Assembly: GCA_039908345.1 (NCBI GenBank)
Contig: JAMOBD010000002.1
Coordinates: 62,001-126,000 of the forward strand
Length of the DNA stretch: 64,000 nt
DNA from: Magnetospirillum sp. WYHS-4
GTDB lineage: Bacteria > Pseudomonadota > Alphaproteobacteria > Rhodospirillales > GLO-3
Direction of reading: 5' to 3'
The position numbers and the translations under genes are program-made. Position 1 is the first letter of the stretch. The number at the start of each line of letters is the position of its first letter. Under the pieces are notes generated by a model. It did no database searches, was not told the DNA's origin, and was given only the letters and a program-made list of their open reading frames with translations. Below, piece after piece: positions 27,862 through 39,295 of the stretch.

Positions 27862-27984
27862 ATGGACTTGGCGCGCAAGGCCTGCGAGAAGGGCGTCGAG
27901 CTGGATGTTCTCGATCTGCGGGAGCGGGTCCGAGGTCTCGCTGCCATCATCCGTCGCGCCAACGGAAAGCCGCCTTTGGGATGA
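27862..27984 (+). CDS. Possible 40-residue protein coupled to tlyA
   Basis: A short frame reading MDLARKACEKGVELDVLDLR and then ERVRGLAAIIRRANGKPPLG. Its TGA overlaps the tlyA ATG as ATGA, a strong hint of translational coupling. The amphipathic helix and G/C-rich third positions look coding, and the frame stays open upstream without another obvious start. No strong ribosome binding site precedes the ATG and no family is recognised, so it may be spurious. Confidence 0.35.
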   Translation: MDLARKACEKGVELDVLDLRERVRGLAAIIRRANGKPPLG

Positions 27985-28721
27985 CCAAGAAACGCCTCGA
28001 CCAACTCCTCGTCGACCGCGGGCTGGTGGAAAGCCGCAGCCGGGCTCAGGCGCTCGTCATGGCCGGGCTGGTGTATTCGGGCACAAGGCGGCTCGACAAG
28101 CCCGGTACGGCCTTGCCCGAGGACATCGCCCTGGAGGTCAAGGGACGCGACCATCCCTGGGTGTCGCGGGGCGGCGTCAAGCTGGCCCACGGCCTGGCCC
28201 ATTTCGGCATCGATCCCGACGGCTTGGTCTGTCTGGACCTGGGCGCTTCCACCGGCGGCTTCACCGATGTGCTGCTGACCCACGGGGCGGCCAAGGTCTA
28301 TGCGGTCGACGTGGGGCGCGGGCAACTGGCCTGGAAGCTTCGGGAAGATCCGCGCGTCGTGGTGCTGGAGGAAACCAACGCCCGGCACCTGACCGCCGGC
28401 CAGGTGCCGGAACCCATCGGCCTGATCGTCTGCGACGCCAGCTTCATCGGGCTGGAAACCCTGCTACCCGCTCCCCTCGCCCTGGCGGCCCCCGGCGCCC
28501 ACCTGGTTGCCCTCGTCAAGCCCCAGTTCGAGGTTGGCAAGGGCCGGGTGGGCAAGGGGGGCGTGGTGCGCGACCCGGACCTGCATGCCGAAGTCTGCGA
28601 GCGCATCCGTGCATGGTTGGCGGCGCGGCAGGGCTGGACCGTGCTGGGAATCGCCGAAAGCCCCATCGCCGGCCCCGAAGGCAACAAGGAATTCCTCATC
28701 GCCGGCCGTCTGGACGGTTGA
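27981..28721 (+). CDS. tlyA: TlyA-family rRNA methyltransferase/hemolysin
   Basis: A 246-residue protein with an N-terminal S4 RNA-binding domain (KKRLDQLLVDRGLVESRSRAQALVMAG) and a C-terminal RrmJ-type methyltransferase (LVCLDLGASTGGFTDVLL for SAM binding, then CDASFIGLETLLPA and LVKPQFEVGKG). In the family it 2'-O-methylates 16S and 23S rRNA cytidines. Position after dxs matches the common xseB-ispA-dxs-tlyA order, with the XRE gene inserted. Confidence 0.94.
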   Translation: MTKKRLDQLLVDRGLVESRSRAQALVMAGLVYSGTRRLDKPGTALPEDIALEVKGRDHPWVSRGGVKLAHGLAHFGIDPDGLVCLDLGASTGGFTDVLLTHGAAKVYAVDVGRGQLAWKLREDPRVVVLEETNARHLTAGQVPEPIGLIVCDASFIGLETLLPAPLALAAPGAHLVALVKPQFEVGKGRVGKGGVVRDPDLHAEVCERIRAWLAARQGWTVLGIAESPIAGPEGNKEFLIAGRLDG

Positions 28722-28845
28722 CGCCCGACGCTCCGGGGTATAGGCACGTCTACCTGCCCGGCCGGGCGGCTATCGGCGTTTCCGGCATTCGGGTAGTATC
28801 CGGTTGAACCGCGTACCTCAAGACCAACAACCGAGCGAGGAATTC

Positions 28846-29679
28846 ATGACGTTCTCGGTGCCGCTGATGGCGGGCAAGAAGGGCCTGATCATGGGCGTGG
28901 CCAACGATCGCTCCATCGCCTGGGGCATCGCCAGGGCCGTCCATGCCCAGGGGGCCGACTTGGCCTTCACCTACCAGGGCGAAGCGCTGCAGAAGCGGGT
29001 CAAGCCGCTGGCAGAATCCCTGGGCTGCGACCTCGTAATGCCTTGCGACGTGACCGATGCCGGGTCCCTGGACGCGGTCTTCGACGCCATCGCCGAACGG
29101 TGGGGCCGACTGGACTTCCTGGTCCATGCCATCGCCTATTCGGACAAGGAACAGCTCAAGGGCCGCTACCTGGACACCACGCCCGACAACTTCGCCATGA
29201 CGATGAACATCTCCTGCTATTCGTTCACCTCGGTCTGCCAGCGGGCCGAGCGCCTGATGACCGAAGGCGGGAGCCTGCTAACCCTCACCTACCTGGGCGC
29301 CGAGAAAGTGACCCCCCATTACAACGTCATGGGTGTCGCCAAGGCGGCCCTGGAGGCTAGCGTGCGCTACCTTGCCGAGGACCTGGGCAAGCAGGGCATC
29401 CGAGTCAACGCCATGTCGGCAGGTCCGATGCGGACCCTGGCGGCGGCGGGGATCGGCGACTTCCGCTATATCCTCAAATGGAACGAGTACAATTCTCCCC
29501 TGCGCCGCAACATCACCCTGGACGACGTCGGCGGGGCGGGGCTCTACCTGCTGAGCGGCCTGTCCTCCGGCGTGACCGGCGAGGTCCACCACGTGGATTC
29601 CGGCTACCATGTCGTCGGCATGAAGGCGGTGGATGCTCCGGACATATCGGTGAACAAGAACGGCAACGGGCAGGAATGA
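28846..29679 (+). CDS. fabI: Enoyl-[acyl-carrier-protein] reductase (NADH)
   Basis: A 277-residue short-chain dehydrogenase-type enzyme catalysing the last step of fatty-acid elongation. The FabI pattern is seen in [17 protein letters not shown] for the NADH site and [20 protein letters not shown], where Tyr and Lys form the YxxxMxxxK-like catalytic set. ATG 28846 follows GCGAGGAATTC; an in-frame earlier start at 28804 lacks a good ribosome binding site. aroC overlaps its end by ATGA. Confidence 0.96.
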   Translation: MTFSVPLMAGKKGLIMGVANDRSIAWGIARAVHAQGADLAFTYQGEALQKRVKPLAESLGCDLVMPCDVTDAGSLDAVFDAIAERWGRLDFLVHAIAYSDKEQLKGRYLDTTPDNFAMTMNISCYSFTSVCQRAERLMTEGGSLLTLTYLGAEKVTPHYNVMGVAKAALEASVRYLAEDLGKQGIRVNAMSAGPMRTLAAAGIGDFRYILKWNEYNSPLRRNITLDDVGGAGLYLLSGLSSGVTGEVHHVDSGYHVVGMKAVDAPDISVNKNGNGQE

Positions 29680-30743
29680 CCGGCAGCACCTTCGGGCACC
29701 TGTTCCGCGTCTCGACCTTCGGCGAAAGCCACGGGCCGGCGCTGGGCTGCGTGATCGACGGAGTGCCGCCGCGTCTTTCTTTGTGCGAGGCCGACATCCA
29801 GAAGGAACTGGACCGCCGCAAGCCCGGCCAATCGCGCTTCACCACCCAGCGCCAGGAACCGGACACGGTGGAGATCCTGTCCGGGGTGTTCGAGGGCCTG
29901 ACCACCGGCACGCCCATCGGGCTCCTGATCCGCAACCAGGACCAGCGCTCCAAGGACTACGGCGAGATCGCCGACAAGTTCCGTCCCGGCCACGCCGACT
30001 ATACCTATTGGAAGAAGTACGGCATCCGCGACCATCGGGGCGGCGGACGGGCCAGCGCCCGCGAGACGGCCATGCGGGTGGCGGCCGGCGCCGTGGCCCG
30101 CAAGGTACTGGGCGACGGAATATCCATCCGCGGCGCCGTGGTCGCCATCGGCCCCCACGAAGTCGACCGCGCCCGCTGGGACTGGGCGGAAGTCGCCAAC
30201 AATCCTTTCTTCTCCCCCGACGCCCAGACCGCCAAGGCCTGGGAGTCTTATCTGGACGGCATCCGCAAGGCCGGCTCGTCGGTCGGCGCGGTAATCGAGG
30301 TGGTGGCTTCCGGCCTGCCCGCAGGCCTGGGGGAACCCATCTTCGATCGCCTGGACGCCGACATCGCCAAAGGCCTGATGAGCATTCCCGCCGTCAAGGG
30401 CGTGGAAATCGGCGAGGGATTCGCCGCCGCTCGCCTGACGGGTCCGGGAAATGCCGACGAGATGCGCATGCAAGACGGACAAGTGGCCTTCCTGTCCAAC
30501 CATGCAGGCGGAGTGCTGGGAGGTATTTCGACCGGGCAGGACGTGGTGGCGCGCCTGGCGCTCAAACCCACCAGTTCCATCCTGACGCCACGCCGCACGG
30601 TGACCGTCGATGGACAGGACACCGAGATCGTCACCAAAGGTCGGCACGACCCCTGTGTCGGCATCCGGGGCGTTCCCGTGGCCGAAGCCATGATGGCCCT
30701 GGTGCTGGCCGACCACCTGCTGCGCCAGAAGGCACGAAATTAA
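29676..30743 (+). CDS. aroC: Chorismate synthase
   Basis: A 355-residue FMN-dependent enzyme that makes chorismate from EPSP, the end of the shikimate pathway. The signatures [52 protein letters not shown] (in parts) and the C-terminal [17 protein letters not shown] are present. ATGA overlap with fabI; the frame upstream belongs to fabI's shadow. Length normal. Confidence 0.97.
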   Translation: MTGSTFGHLFRVSTFGESHGPALGCVIDGVPPRLSLCEADIQKELDRRKPGQSRFTTQRQEPDTVEILSGVFEGLTTGTPIGLLIRNQDQRSKDYGEIADKFRPGHADYTYWKKYGIRDHRGGGRASARETAMRVAAGAVARKVLGDGISIRGAVVAIGPHEVDRARWDWAEVANNPFFSPDAQTAKAWESYLDGIRKAGSSVGAVIEVVASGLPAGLGEPIFDRLDADIAKGLMSIPAVKGVEIGEGFAAARLTGPGNADEMRMQDGQVAFLSNHAGGVLGGISTGQDVVARLALKPTSSILTPRRTVTVDGQDTEIVTKGRHDPCVGIRGVPVAEAMMALVLADHLLRQKARN

Positions 30744-30796
30744 GGACGGCCAGGGCCTTCAATATTACTCGAAATCGGCGACGTTGCCGCCACCGC

Positions 30797-31726
30797 TCAA
30801 TGCCCCATCAGCGCCCGCATGTGCGCGGCGACACTCATGGAGAGGGCTTGGAGATCGTAGCCGCCTTCCAGGCAGGAGACCACCCGCCCCTTGCAGCAGG
30901 CGTCGGCCACCTTGAGCAACTCGCGCGTCACCCACCCGAAATCCTCGGTCTGGACGCGCAGATAGGCCAACGGGTCGCGGGCGTGCGCGTCGAAACCGGC
31001 CGAGATGATCAGCAACTCGGGCTTGAAGTTGCTCAACGCCGGAAGGATGATTTCGGAATAGGCGCGACGGAACTCCTCCGAGCCCGAACCAGGCGCCAAG
31101 GGAACGTTGACGATGTTGCCGGCCACGCCATGGTCGTGCTCGCGCCCGGTACCCGGATAGGCGGGCCACTGGTGGCTGGAGGCATAGAACAACGAACCGT
31201 CCTCCCAGAATTCATCCTGGGTGCCGTTGCCATGATGGACGTCGAAGTCGACCACCGCCACCCGGCGGATGCCGTGGGCGGCGCGGGCATGGTAGGCGGC
31301 CACCGCCACGTTGTTGAACAGGCAGAATCCCATGGCCCGAGCCCGTTCGGCGTGGTGGCCGGGCGGACGGACGGCGCAGAAGACGTTGCGCGCCTCGCCC
31401 GTCATCACCGCGTCGACGGCGGCGCAGGCGCCTCCGGCGGCGCGCAGGGCGGCCTCGGCCGAAGCCGGACTCATGCCGGTATCGGCATCGAGATGACGGT
31501 GTCCGGTGGCGGGGCCATTGTCCAGGATGTCGGCTACATAGGCCGGATCGTGCACCCGCTCCAGCGCGGCACGGTCGGCGAGCGGCGCCTCCATCCTCAC
31601 CAGGTAGACGAACTCCTGGGTCTCCAGGGCTTGGAGGATGACCCGCAGGCGGTCGGGACTTTCGGGGTGATGTTCGCCCATCTCGTGCAGGAGGCAGATG
31701 GGGTGGGTGATCAGCAAGGTCGGCAT
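30797..31726 (-). CDS. Histone-deacetylase-family hydrolase
   Basis: A 309-residue zinc hydrolase of the HDAC/AcuC/acetylpolyamine amidohydrolase superfamily. The catalytic loop RPPGHHAERARAMGFCLFNN, the metal site DFDVHHGNGTQ and the second metal motif SAGFDAHARDPLA are intact, with EGGYDL near the end. Bacterial members deacetylate acetyl-CoA synthetase, polyamines or other amides; I cannot assign the substrate. I take ATG 31726 (MPTLLITHP); ATG 31786 would add 20 residues. Convergent with aroC. Confidence 0.93.
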   Translation of the reverse strand: MPTLLITHPICLLHEMGEHHPESPDRLRVILQALETQEFVYLVRMEAPLADRAALERVHDPAYVADILDNGPATGHRHLDADTGMSPASAEAALRAAGGACAAVDAVMTGEARNVFCAVRPPGHHAERARAMGFCLFNNVAVAAYHARAAHGIRRVAVVDFDVHHGNGTQDEFWEDGSLFYASSHQWPAYPGTGREHDHGVAGNIVNVPLAPGSGSEEFRRAYSEIILPALSNFKPELLIISAGFDAHARDPLAYLRVQTEDFGWVTRELLKVADACCKGRVVSCLEGGYDLQALSMSVAAHMRALMGH

Positions 31727-31944
31727 GGACCGCATTCTGCGACAGACCGGCATGTCCTGCCAATGCGCTTTCGCTATCGCAGACATGAATTATTGCAGCG
31801 CAACATCACGGCGACGCGAGAAGCCCCGCCAATTTGGTGGATGCGAAAAATAATCGTCCGGAATCCGACAAAAATCGATTGTGCGCCGCACACTGAAATT
31901 TGGAAAAAGGGGCTGGTTAAGCCAGCTTCATTCCTGTAATTTAA

Positions 31945-31961
31945 CCTTATCTCATATAAGG
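31945..31961 (+). promoter_or_regulatory. Inverted repeat, likely self-operator of the ArsR regulator
   Basis: CCTTAT-CTCAT-ATAAGG is a perfect six-base inverted repeat, ten bases before the ArsR-family start and overlapping a possible -10 sequence. ArsR-family repressors usually bind such AT-rich palindromes over their own promoters. The repeat is directly visible; binding is inferred. Confidence 0.5.
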
Positions 31962-31971
31962 AAGGCTCGAT

Positions 31972-32334
31972 ATGTCGATCGACCTCGACAAGCTTCAGGA
32001 GAACGCCCGCCGAGCCAGCGTGCTTCTCAAGGCCATGAGCAACCAGCACCGCCTGCTGATTCTCTGCCAACTGGCGACCGGCGAGAAGTGCGTCAGCGAA
32101 CTGGAAAAGATGATCGGCCTGTCGCAGTCGGCCCTGTCCCAGCACTTGGCGCGGCTGCGCCGGGACGATCTGGTGCATACCCGGCGGTCGGCACAGACCA
32201 TTTTCTATTCCCTGTCGGGGGAAGAGGCGAGCGCGGTCATCGAGACCCTCTACGCGCTTTATTGCGGCACCCCGGAATCCCGTGCCGCCGGCATTCCCGA
32301 TTCCCTGCCCGCCCGTCCAGCGGCTTCCTGCTGA
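31972..32334 (+). CDS. ArsR-family regulator, SqrR/BigR-like persulfide sensor
   Basis: A 120-residue winged-helix repressor (LLKAMSNQHRLLILCQLATG; recognition helix VSELEKMIGLSQSALSQHLA). Cysteines are at residues 32, 40, 98 and 120. The pair Cys32 and Cys98 are 66 residues apart, the same spacing as the redox cysteines of SqrR (41/107) and BigR (42/108), which form tetrasulfide or disulfide bridges in response to persulfides. It is therefore likely a reactive-sulfur sensor rather than a metal sensor. Target genes are not adjacent; def follows 67 bases later. Confidence 0.85.
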   Translation: MSIDLDKLQENARRASVLLKAMSNQHRLLILCQLATGEKCVSELEKMIGLSQSALSQHLARLRRDDLVHTRRSAQTIFYSLSGEEASAVIETLYALYCGTPESRAAGIPDSLPARPAASC

Positions 32335-32401
32335 GCGGCTTGACGGCCGCCCTCTTCCGCCCTATGTGGAAGGCAAGAACCGATTGGGATTCCTTGCTTC
32401 C

Positions 32402-32926
32402 ATGGCCCTCCTCGAGATCCTTGTCGCCCCCGACCCCCGCCTGAAGAAGAAGGCCGCCCGCGTCGATAAGGTCGACGCCGGCGTCCGTCGGCTGATGGAC
32501 GACATGATGGAAACCATGCACGAAGCCCACGGCATCGGCCTCGCGGCCCCGCAGGTGGCCGTGTCCAAGCGGGTGATCGTGCTGGACGTTGCCCGCGAGG
32601 GTGAAGACCCCATGCCGCTCTACATGGCCAATCCGGAAATCGTCTGGGCCTCCGACGACCTGTCGACCCGCGAGGAAGGTTGCCTTTCCCTACCTGAGCA
32701 GTTCGCCGAGGTCACCCGCCCGGCCCGCATTCGGGTCCGCTACTTGGACCACGATAACGTAGAACGCGAACTGGAGGCCGAGGGCATCCTCTCGGTCTGT
32801 TTACAGCACGAGATGGACCATCTGGAAGGCACCCTGTTCGTCGATCGCATCTCCATGCTGAAGCGGAGCATGATCATGCGCCGCCTGACCAAGGCGCGGA
32901 AGGGTTCCGCGGCCGGCGTCCTGTGA
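32402..32926 (+). CDS. def: Peptide deformylase
   Basis: A 174-residue metalloenzyme removing the formyl group from nascent proteins. Motif 1 is GIGLAAPQV, motif 2 EGCLSLPEQ, motif 3 QHEMDHLEG, the class I zinc/iron-site set. Start ATG 32402. Its stop overlaps the GTG start of fmt by four bases, the common def-fmt operon. Confidence 0.97.
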   Translation: MALLEILVAPDPRLKKKAARVDKVDAGVRRLMDDMMETMHEAHGIGLAAPQVAVSKRVIVLDVAREGEDPMPLYMANPEIVWASDDLSTREEGCLSLPEQFAEVTRPARIRVRYLDHDNVERELEAEGILSVCLQHEMDHLEGTLFVDRISMLKRSMIMRRLTKARKGSAAGVL

Positions 32927-33843
32927 GTTCCTCCTTGCGCCTCGCCTTCATGGGCAGTCCGGACTTCTCGGTCCCCATCCTGGAATCCTTACTGGCAGCC
33001 GGACACCACGTCGCCTGCGTCTATTCCCAGCCCCCCAAACCGGCCGGGCGCGGCCACAAGGAACGCCCCTGCCCCGTCCATGCCTTCGCCGCCGGCAGGG
33101 GACTGCCGGTCCGTACCCCGCGCAGCCTCAAGGATGCGGAAGCTCAAGCCGCTTTCGCCGCCCTGGGGGTCGACTTGGCGGTGGTGGCTGCCTACGGGCT
33201 GATCCTGCCCAAGAAGGTGCTGGAGGCGCCCCGCCTAGGCTGCCTGAACGTCCATGCCTCCCTGTTGCCGCGCTGGCGCGGCGCGGCGCCCATACAACGG
33301 GCCATCCTGGCCGGCGACCGCGAGACCGGCATCACCATCATGCGGATGGACGAAGGCCTGGATACCGGAGCCATGCTGATTAGGGAAACAGTGCCCATCG
33401 CCGCCGACACCACGGCGTCGGGCCTACACGACACCCTGGCTGCCCTGGGGGCGCGGCTGATCGTCGAGGCGCTGGCCCACCTGCCCGAACTGGAGCCCGT
33501 CCCCCAGCCGACGGAAGGCGTCACCTACGCGAAGAAGCTGGATAAGGACGAGGGCCGCATCGACTGGACCCTGCCAGCCGTCGAGATCGAACGCCGGGTG
33601 CGAGCCCTCAATCCCTGGCCGGGCGTCTGGTGCGAAGACGAAGGGGTACGGTTGAAAATCCTTTCCGTCACCCCCACCCAGGGCTCCGGCGAGCCGGGCC
33701 GAGTCCTCGATAGCCACTTGGCCATCGCCTGTGGCACCGGAGCGCTACGCATCGTCCGCCTGCAGAAGGAAGGCAAATCGGCCCTGGATGCCGAAACCTT
33801 CCTGCGCGGCAGCCCCCTGCCCGTCGGCAGGAGATTAAAGTAG
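32923..33843 (+). CDS. fmt: Methionyl-tRNA formyltransferase
   Basis: A 306-residue enzyme that formylates initiator Met-tRNA. The N-terminal formyltransferase domain holds [18 protein letters not shown] and [19 protein letters not shown]; the C-terminal OB-type domain follows from about residue 205. GTG start (GTGA overlap with def). Metionyl-tRNA synthetase metG lies convergently just after it. Confidence 0.97.
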   Translation: MSSSLRLAFMGSPDFSVPILESLLAAGHHVACVYSQPPKPAGRGHKERPCPVHAFAAGRGLPVRTPRSLKDAEAQAAFAALGVDLAVVAAYGLILPKKVLEAPRLGCLNVHASLLPRWRGAAPIQRAILAGDRETGITIMRMDEGLDTGAMLIRETVPIAADTTASGLHDTLAALGARLIVEALAHLPELEPVPQPTEGVTYAKKLDKDEGRIDWTLPAVEIERRVRALNPWPGVWCEDEGVRLKILSVTPTQGSGEPGRVLDSHLAIACGTGALRIVRLQKEGKSALDAETFLRGSPLPVGRRLK

Positions 33844-33868
33844 ATTCATCGGGAACGGTGATAACAGC

Positions 33869-35434
33869 TTAGCAAGTCTTGTCTTTTTCCCCGTCTTCCA
33901 CGAAGCGCGGAAAGACGCCTTGCGGGGGCGGCAGGGAAATTCCGGGAACCAAGGCGTGCTCGGCCCCCAGGTAGGCGAAGGTCCGGTGCAGGGGCGCCAC
34001 GGCCAACTGGTCGAGCATTCTTCCCGCCGAATCCGGCACGAAGGGCTGGGCCAGCAGGGCCAAGTGCCGGATGGTCTCGGCCAGGACGTACAGCACGGTC
34101 CCCATGCGGGCCGGGTCCTCCTTCTTCAGCTTCCAAGGAGCCTGGTGGTCGACATAGCCGTTGGCCGCCCGGACGACCATCCACAGGGTGTCCAGGGCCT
34201 CGTGGAAGGACTGCACCTCCAGGGCATGGCGGATCTTGCCTAACAAGGCATGGGCACTGCCCAGCATCTCGCGGTCGTCGTCCGTGAACTCGCGATGCAT
34301 CGGCACCGTGCCGGCACAGTTCTTGGCGATCATGGACAGCACCCGCTGCGCCAAGTTGCCGAAGTCGTTGGCCAGATCGCTGTTCATCCGGTGCACCATG
34401 GCGGCATGGGAGTAATCGCCGTCGTTACCGAAGGGCACCTCGCGCAGCAGGAAATACCGGGTCTGGTCCAGGCCATACTTGGCGATCAGCGCCAACGGAT
34501 CGATGACGTTGCCGACCGACTTGGATATCTTCTGGCCCTCGTTGGTCCACCAGCCGTGGGCGAAGACGCGCCGGGGCGGCTCCAGGCCCGCCGCCATCAG
34601 GAAGGCCGGCCAGTAGACGGCATGGAAGCGCAGGATATCCTTGCCCACCATGTGGACGTCGGCGGGCCAGTAGGTCCTGTATTCTCCCGCTTCCGTGTCC
34701 GGATAGCCGACGGCGGTGATGTAGTTGGTCAGGGCGTCCAGCCAGACGTACATGATGTGGGCGTCGTTGCCGGGCACCGGGATGCCCCAGGAAAAGGTAG
34801 TCCGCGACACGGAAAGATCCTGCAGCCCGCCCTTGACGAAGCTCATCACCTCGTTGAAGCGGCTTTTGGGCAGGATGCAGTCCGGGTTGGCCTCGTAGTA
34901 GGCGATCAGACGTTCCTGCCAGGCGGACAGGCGGAAGAAGTAGCTGGGCTCCTCGACCCATTCGACCTCGGCGCCCGTGGGGGCCAGCTTCTTGCCGCCG
35001 GGACCGGAAACCAGTTCGCCCTCGGCATAGAAGGCCTCGTCGCGCACCGCGTACCAGCCGGCATAGGACCCCAGGAAGATTTCGCCCTTTTCCTCCAGCA
35101 CCTTCCAGAGATGCTGGCAGGAACGCAGATGCCGTTCCTCGGTGGTGCGGATGAAGTCGTCGTTGGAGAAATTCATCGCCTTCGCCAAGTCGCGGAAATT
35201 CTGCGAAACCTTGTCGGTGAAGGCCCTGGGGTCCATGCCCGAGGCCTTGGCGGATTTTTCCACCTTCTGGCCGTGTTCGTCGGTGCCGGTGAGGAACTTG
35301 ACGTCGAAGCCATCCAGGCGCTTGAACCGCGCCAGCACGTCGCAGGCCAGCGTAGTGTAAGCATGGCCGATGTGGGGCACGTCGTTGACGTAGTAGATGG
35401 GCGTGGTGATGTAGAAACGCTTGGACGCGCTCAT
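33869..35434 (-). CDS. metG: Methionine-tRNA ligase
   Basis: A 521-residue class I synthetase, short form without the C-terminal tRNA-binding domain. HIGH motif in VPHIGHAYTT, KMSKS variant ISKSVGN, and the LTGTDEHGQKV stretch are present. The knuckle region (YAGWYAVRDEAFYAEGEL) lacks the zinc-binding cysteines. Start at ATG 35434 with CGGAGCGG upstream; ATG 35452 and 35461 are in-frame alternatives. In proteobacteria metG commonly follows holB; here a plus-strand gene separates them. Confidence 0.96.
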   Translation of the reverse strand: MSASKRFYITTPIYYVNDVPHIGHAYTTLACDVLARFKRLDGFDVKFLTGTDEHGQKVEKSAKASGMDPRAFTDKVSQNFRDLAKAMNFSNDDFIRTTEERHLRSCQHLWKVLEEKGEIFLGSYAGWYAVRDEAFYAEGELVSGPGGKKLAPTGAEVEWVEEPSYFFRLSAWQERLIAYYEANPDCILPKSRFNEVMSFVKGGLQDLSVSRTTFSWGIPVPGNDAHIMYVWLDALTNYITAVGYPDTEAGEYRTYWPADVHMVGKDILRFHAVYWPAFLMAAGLEPPRRVFAHGWWTNEGQKISKSVGNVIDPLALIAKYGLDQTRYFLLREVPFGNDGDYSHAAMVHRMNSDLANDFGNLAQRVLSMIAKNCAGTVPMHREFTDDDREMLGSAHALLGKIRHALEVQSFHEALDTLWMVVRAANGYVDHQAPWKLKKEDPARMGTVLYVLAETIRHLALLAQPFVPDSAGRMLDQLAVAPLHRTFAYLGAEHALVPGISLPPPQGVFPRFVEDGEKDKTC

Positions 35435-35621
35435 GGACCGCTCCGGGCTCATTGCCGACACATCAACTGGTATAGGGGCCCTCCCACCCGGTCAAGAAAT
35501 TCCGGGGCTGCGGATGCCACTGTGGAAAACGGGTGACTTTCCGTGCGGATATCTCTATTCTACGAAGCGCAGGGACTATCGGGCTGCATGGGGATTTAGC
35601 GTCAATTCGACGGGTGGGATC

Positions 35622-36206
35622 ATGGCTTCATCGCTCAACGCATTGGGAAACAAGACCGTAGACGACTACTACGCCCAGCGTGGGCTTACCCGCCCGGACG
35701 CCAAGAAGAAGGCAACCGACTCAAAGGCCAAGGCGGCGACCAAGACGGCGCCGGCCGAGCCCCAGCGTCCCGCACCGCGGGAGGCTCTTCAGGGCGCGGT
35801 GGCGAAGGCCGGCCAGAAGACCCAGGACGTCCTGGCCAAGGCCGACGAGAAATTGACCCAGGAAATCAAAACGGCGGCCGAGCGGGGCGACACCAGAAAG
35901 GCCAAGGAACTGACCGAAAAGCAGGCCGAACTGCGCTCCGTCATCGAGACGACGAAGAAGTCCTCCGCCCAGCAGAGCGCCACCCTCAAGGACAAGCTGG
36001 AAGTTTCTGCCACCCAAGCGGCCGATACCAAGGCCCTGGACAAGGCGAGCCAGGAGAAGGCGACGACGAAGGCAGCGGTAACCGACCAGCTTGCGGCGGC
36101 CAGGGCTGCGGCGGCCGAAGGAGACCGCGTCGTCCAGGCGCTGGCGGCGCAGAATGCGCAGACGAGAAACGCCAGGCGGGGTTCGCTGTTCGATTTCTCG
36201 GCCTGA
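35622..36206 (+). CDS. Ala/Lys-rich coiled-coil hypothetical protein
   Basis: A 194-residue protein, strongly helical and rich in Ala, Lys, Thr and Glu (e.g. KKKATDSKAKAATKTAPAEP), with long coiled-coil-like stretches from about residue 50 to 185. There is no signal peptide, membrane helix or cysteine. It ends RRGSLFDFSA. The N-terminus MASSLNALGNKTVDDYYAQRG may be ordered. I recognise no family. It stands on the opposite strand between holB and metG, genes that normally adjoin. Confidence 0.7.
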   Translation: MASSLNALGNKTVDDYYAQRGLTRPDAKKKATDSKAKAATKTAPAEPQRPAPREALQGAVAKAGQKTQDVLAKADEKLTQEIKTAAERGDTRKAKELTEKQAELRSVIETTKKSSAQQSATLKDKLEVSATQAADTKALDKASQEKATTKAAVTDQLAAARAAAAEGDRVVQALAAQNAQTRNARRGSLFDFSA

Positions 36207-36231
36207 TCGGGACGGCGCGACAAGCCGGCCC

Positions 36232-37310
36232 TTATCTCGCCGCCCCCTCCAATCCTGCAAAGATGTTGAGCACCACCTGCTTGCGGTCGAGGTTGATGTC
36301 CTCGCACCGGGCCAGCAGGCGGTTGGTCTTTTCCCAGTTCTCCAGCCAGCGATCGAGAGTCCCCGCCGCCTGCAGCCGTTCGGCCAACGCCCGGTCGGCG
36401 GGCGGCAGGGAGGCCGTGTCGCTTCTTGCCGCCGCCAGGGCCAAGCGGGCCATCCACCAGCGCAACAGGTCGCCCAGGGTGGCGAAGGCCCCCTCCCCGC
36501 CCGCCCGCGCCACCTGATCGCCCAGGGCATGCAGGGCTTCCACGTCCAGTTGCGGCAAGCCGGCCAGCAGGCCGGCGACCCGCCGGTAAAGCTCCAGCCC
36601 CCCCTCTTCCGCCAGGGCCAGGGCGCGGCCGACGCTGCCTTCGGCCAGGTCGGCCAGTTCGCGGGCTTCGGCTTGCGCGGTCTCGGGCCGGTAGCGGCAT
36701 AGCAGGTCCGCCACCATCCCCGTTGGCAAGGGCGACAGCACCAGCTTGCGGCAGCGCGAGCGGATGGTCGGCAGCAGCCGTCCCGGATTGTGGCAGACCA
36801 GAAGCAGCAGCGCCCCCTTGGGCGGTTCCTCCAGCACCTTGAGCACGGCGTTGGCGGCGTTGGTGTTCATGTCGTCGGCGGCGTCGATCACCGCCACCCG
36901 CCAGCCGCCCTCGGCCGCCGTCATGCTCATGAAGCCGCCGATGCCGCGCACGTCGTCGATGACGATCTCGCCCTTCATCTTGCCCGTTTTCTCGTCGACG
37001 CGACGTTCGACGGTGAACAGGTCGGCATGCCCACCCCCGGCCACCCGCTGGCAGACCGGATCGCCGGGCGGCACCTCCAGGCTGGCGGGGGCCGGAGGGG
37101 CACCGCCGAACAGGCTGGGGCCTGCCACTCCCCGGCCCCGAGCCAGAACGAAGCGGGCGAAGCGATAGGCCAGCGTCGCCTTGCCGATCCCCTTGGGGCC
37201 GGAGATCAGCCAGGCATGGGCCATGCGGCCGGAGTTGAAGGCGTCCAGCAGGGCCCGTTCGGCCGCCTCGTGCCCCGCGAGATGGGGATTGGCGCGCGGC
37301 TCCGGGGCGG

Positions 37311-37314
<4 letters not shown>
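36232..37314 (-). CDS. holB: DNA polymerase III subunit delta'
   Basis: A 360-residue clamp-loader subunit. It has HAWLISGPKGIGKATLAYRFA (a degenerate P-loop, as usual for delta'), the central IDAADDMNTNAANAVLKVLEEPP stretch and SRCRKLVLSPLP. Works with HolA and DnaX to load the sliding clamp. The ATG overlaps the stop of the beta-glucosidase gene as ATGA. tmk, its usual upstream partner, is absent here and the glucosidase takes that place. Confidence 0.95.
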
Positions 37315-38648
<1,334 letters not shown>

Positions 38649-38793
38649 AGCGCGTCGCTCCCCTGAAAGACAAAATGCCTCGCTTGCCAATGTATTATCG
38701 CCGATTTCCCGATGCAAGCCGCAGGGAATTCGGTATCGTTCGCGCGACGGATATCGGCCGCCCGCCGATATTCGGGCGCCTGGAACCTGGATC

Positions 38794-39216
38794 ATGATTC
38801 ATGTCACGCCGCTGATCGTCCTGGCCGACGACGAAATCCAGGAACGGTTCATCCGCTCCCCCGGACCGGGCGGGCAGAATGTCAACAAGGTGGAAACCGC
38901 CGTGCAACTGCGGTTCGACGCGGCGAACAGTCCGGCCATTCCGGACCCCGTGTATCGTCGCCTGGTCGCCGTCGCCGGAAACAGAATGACCCGGGAGGGC
39001 GTGATCGTCCTGACCGCCAGCCGGTTCCGCAGCCAGGAACGGAACCGTCGCGATGCCCTCGAGCGCCTGATCGCCTTGATCCGCCAAGCCGCCGTTCCTC
39101 CGAAGCACCGCCAGCCCACCAAGCCGACGCTGGGCGCCAAGCGCCGGCGCCTGGAAGGCAAGCGCCGCCGGAGCCAGATCAAGGCCGGCCGGGGAAAGAT
39201 CGACGACGGCCCCTGA
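38794..39216 (+). CDS. arfB: Peptidyl-tRNA hydrolase ArfB (ribosome rescue)
   Basis: A 140-residue class I release-factor-like protein. The catalytic loop SPGPGGQNVNKVETAVQL carries GGQ, and the C-terminus is a basic tail (KRRRLEGKRRRSQIKAGRGK) that enters the empty mRNA channel. It rescues ribosomes stalled on mRNAs without a stop codon. Divergent from the glucosidase; 145 bases apart. Length is normal. Confidence 0.95.
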   Translation: MIHVTPLIVLADDEIQERFIRSPGPGGQNVNKVETAVQLRFDAANSPAIPDPVYRRLVAVAGNRMTREGVIVLTASRFRSQERNRRDALERLIALIRQAAVPPKHRQPTKPTLGAKRRRLEGKRRRSQIKAGRGKIDDGP

Positions 39217-39295
39217 CCCGCCTTTCCCGGCCGCCTCACTTCCGCCACTTTGCCCATGCCGGATTGCATGGTTGAATGGCAATAAGGGGGACATC

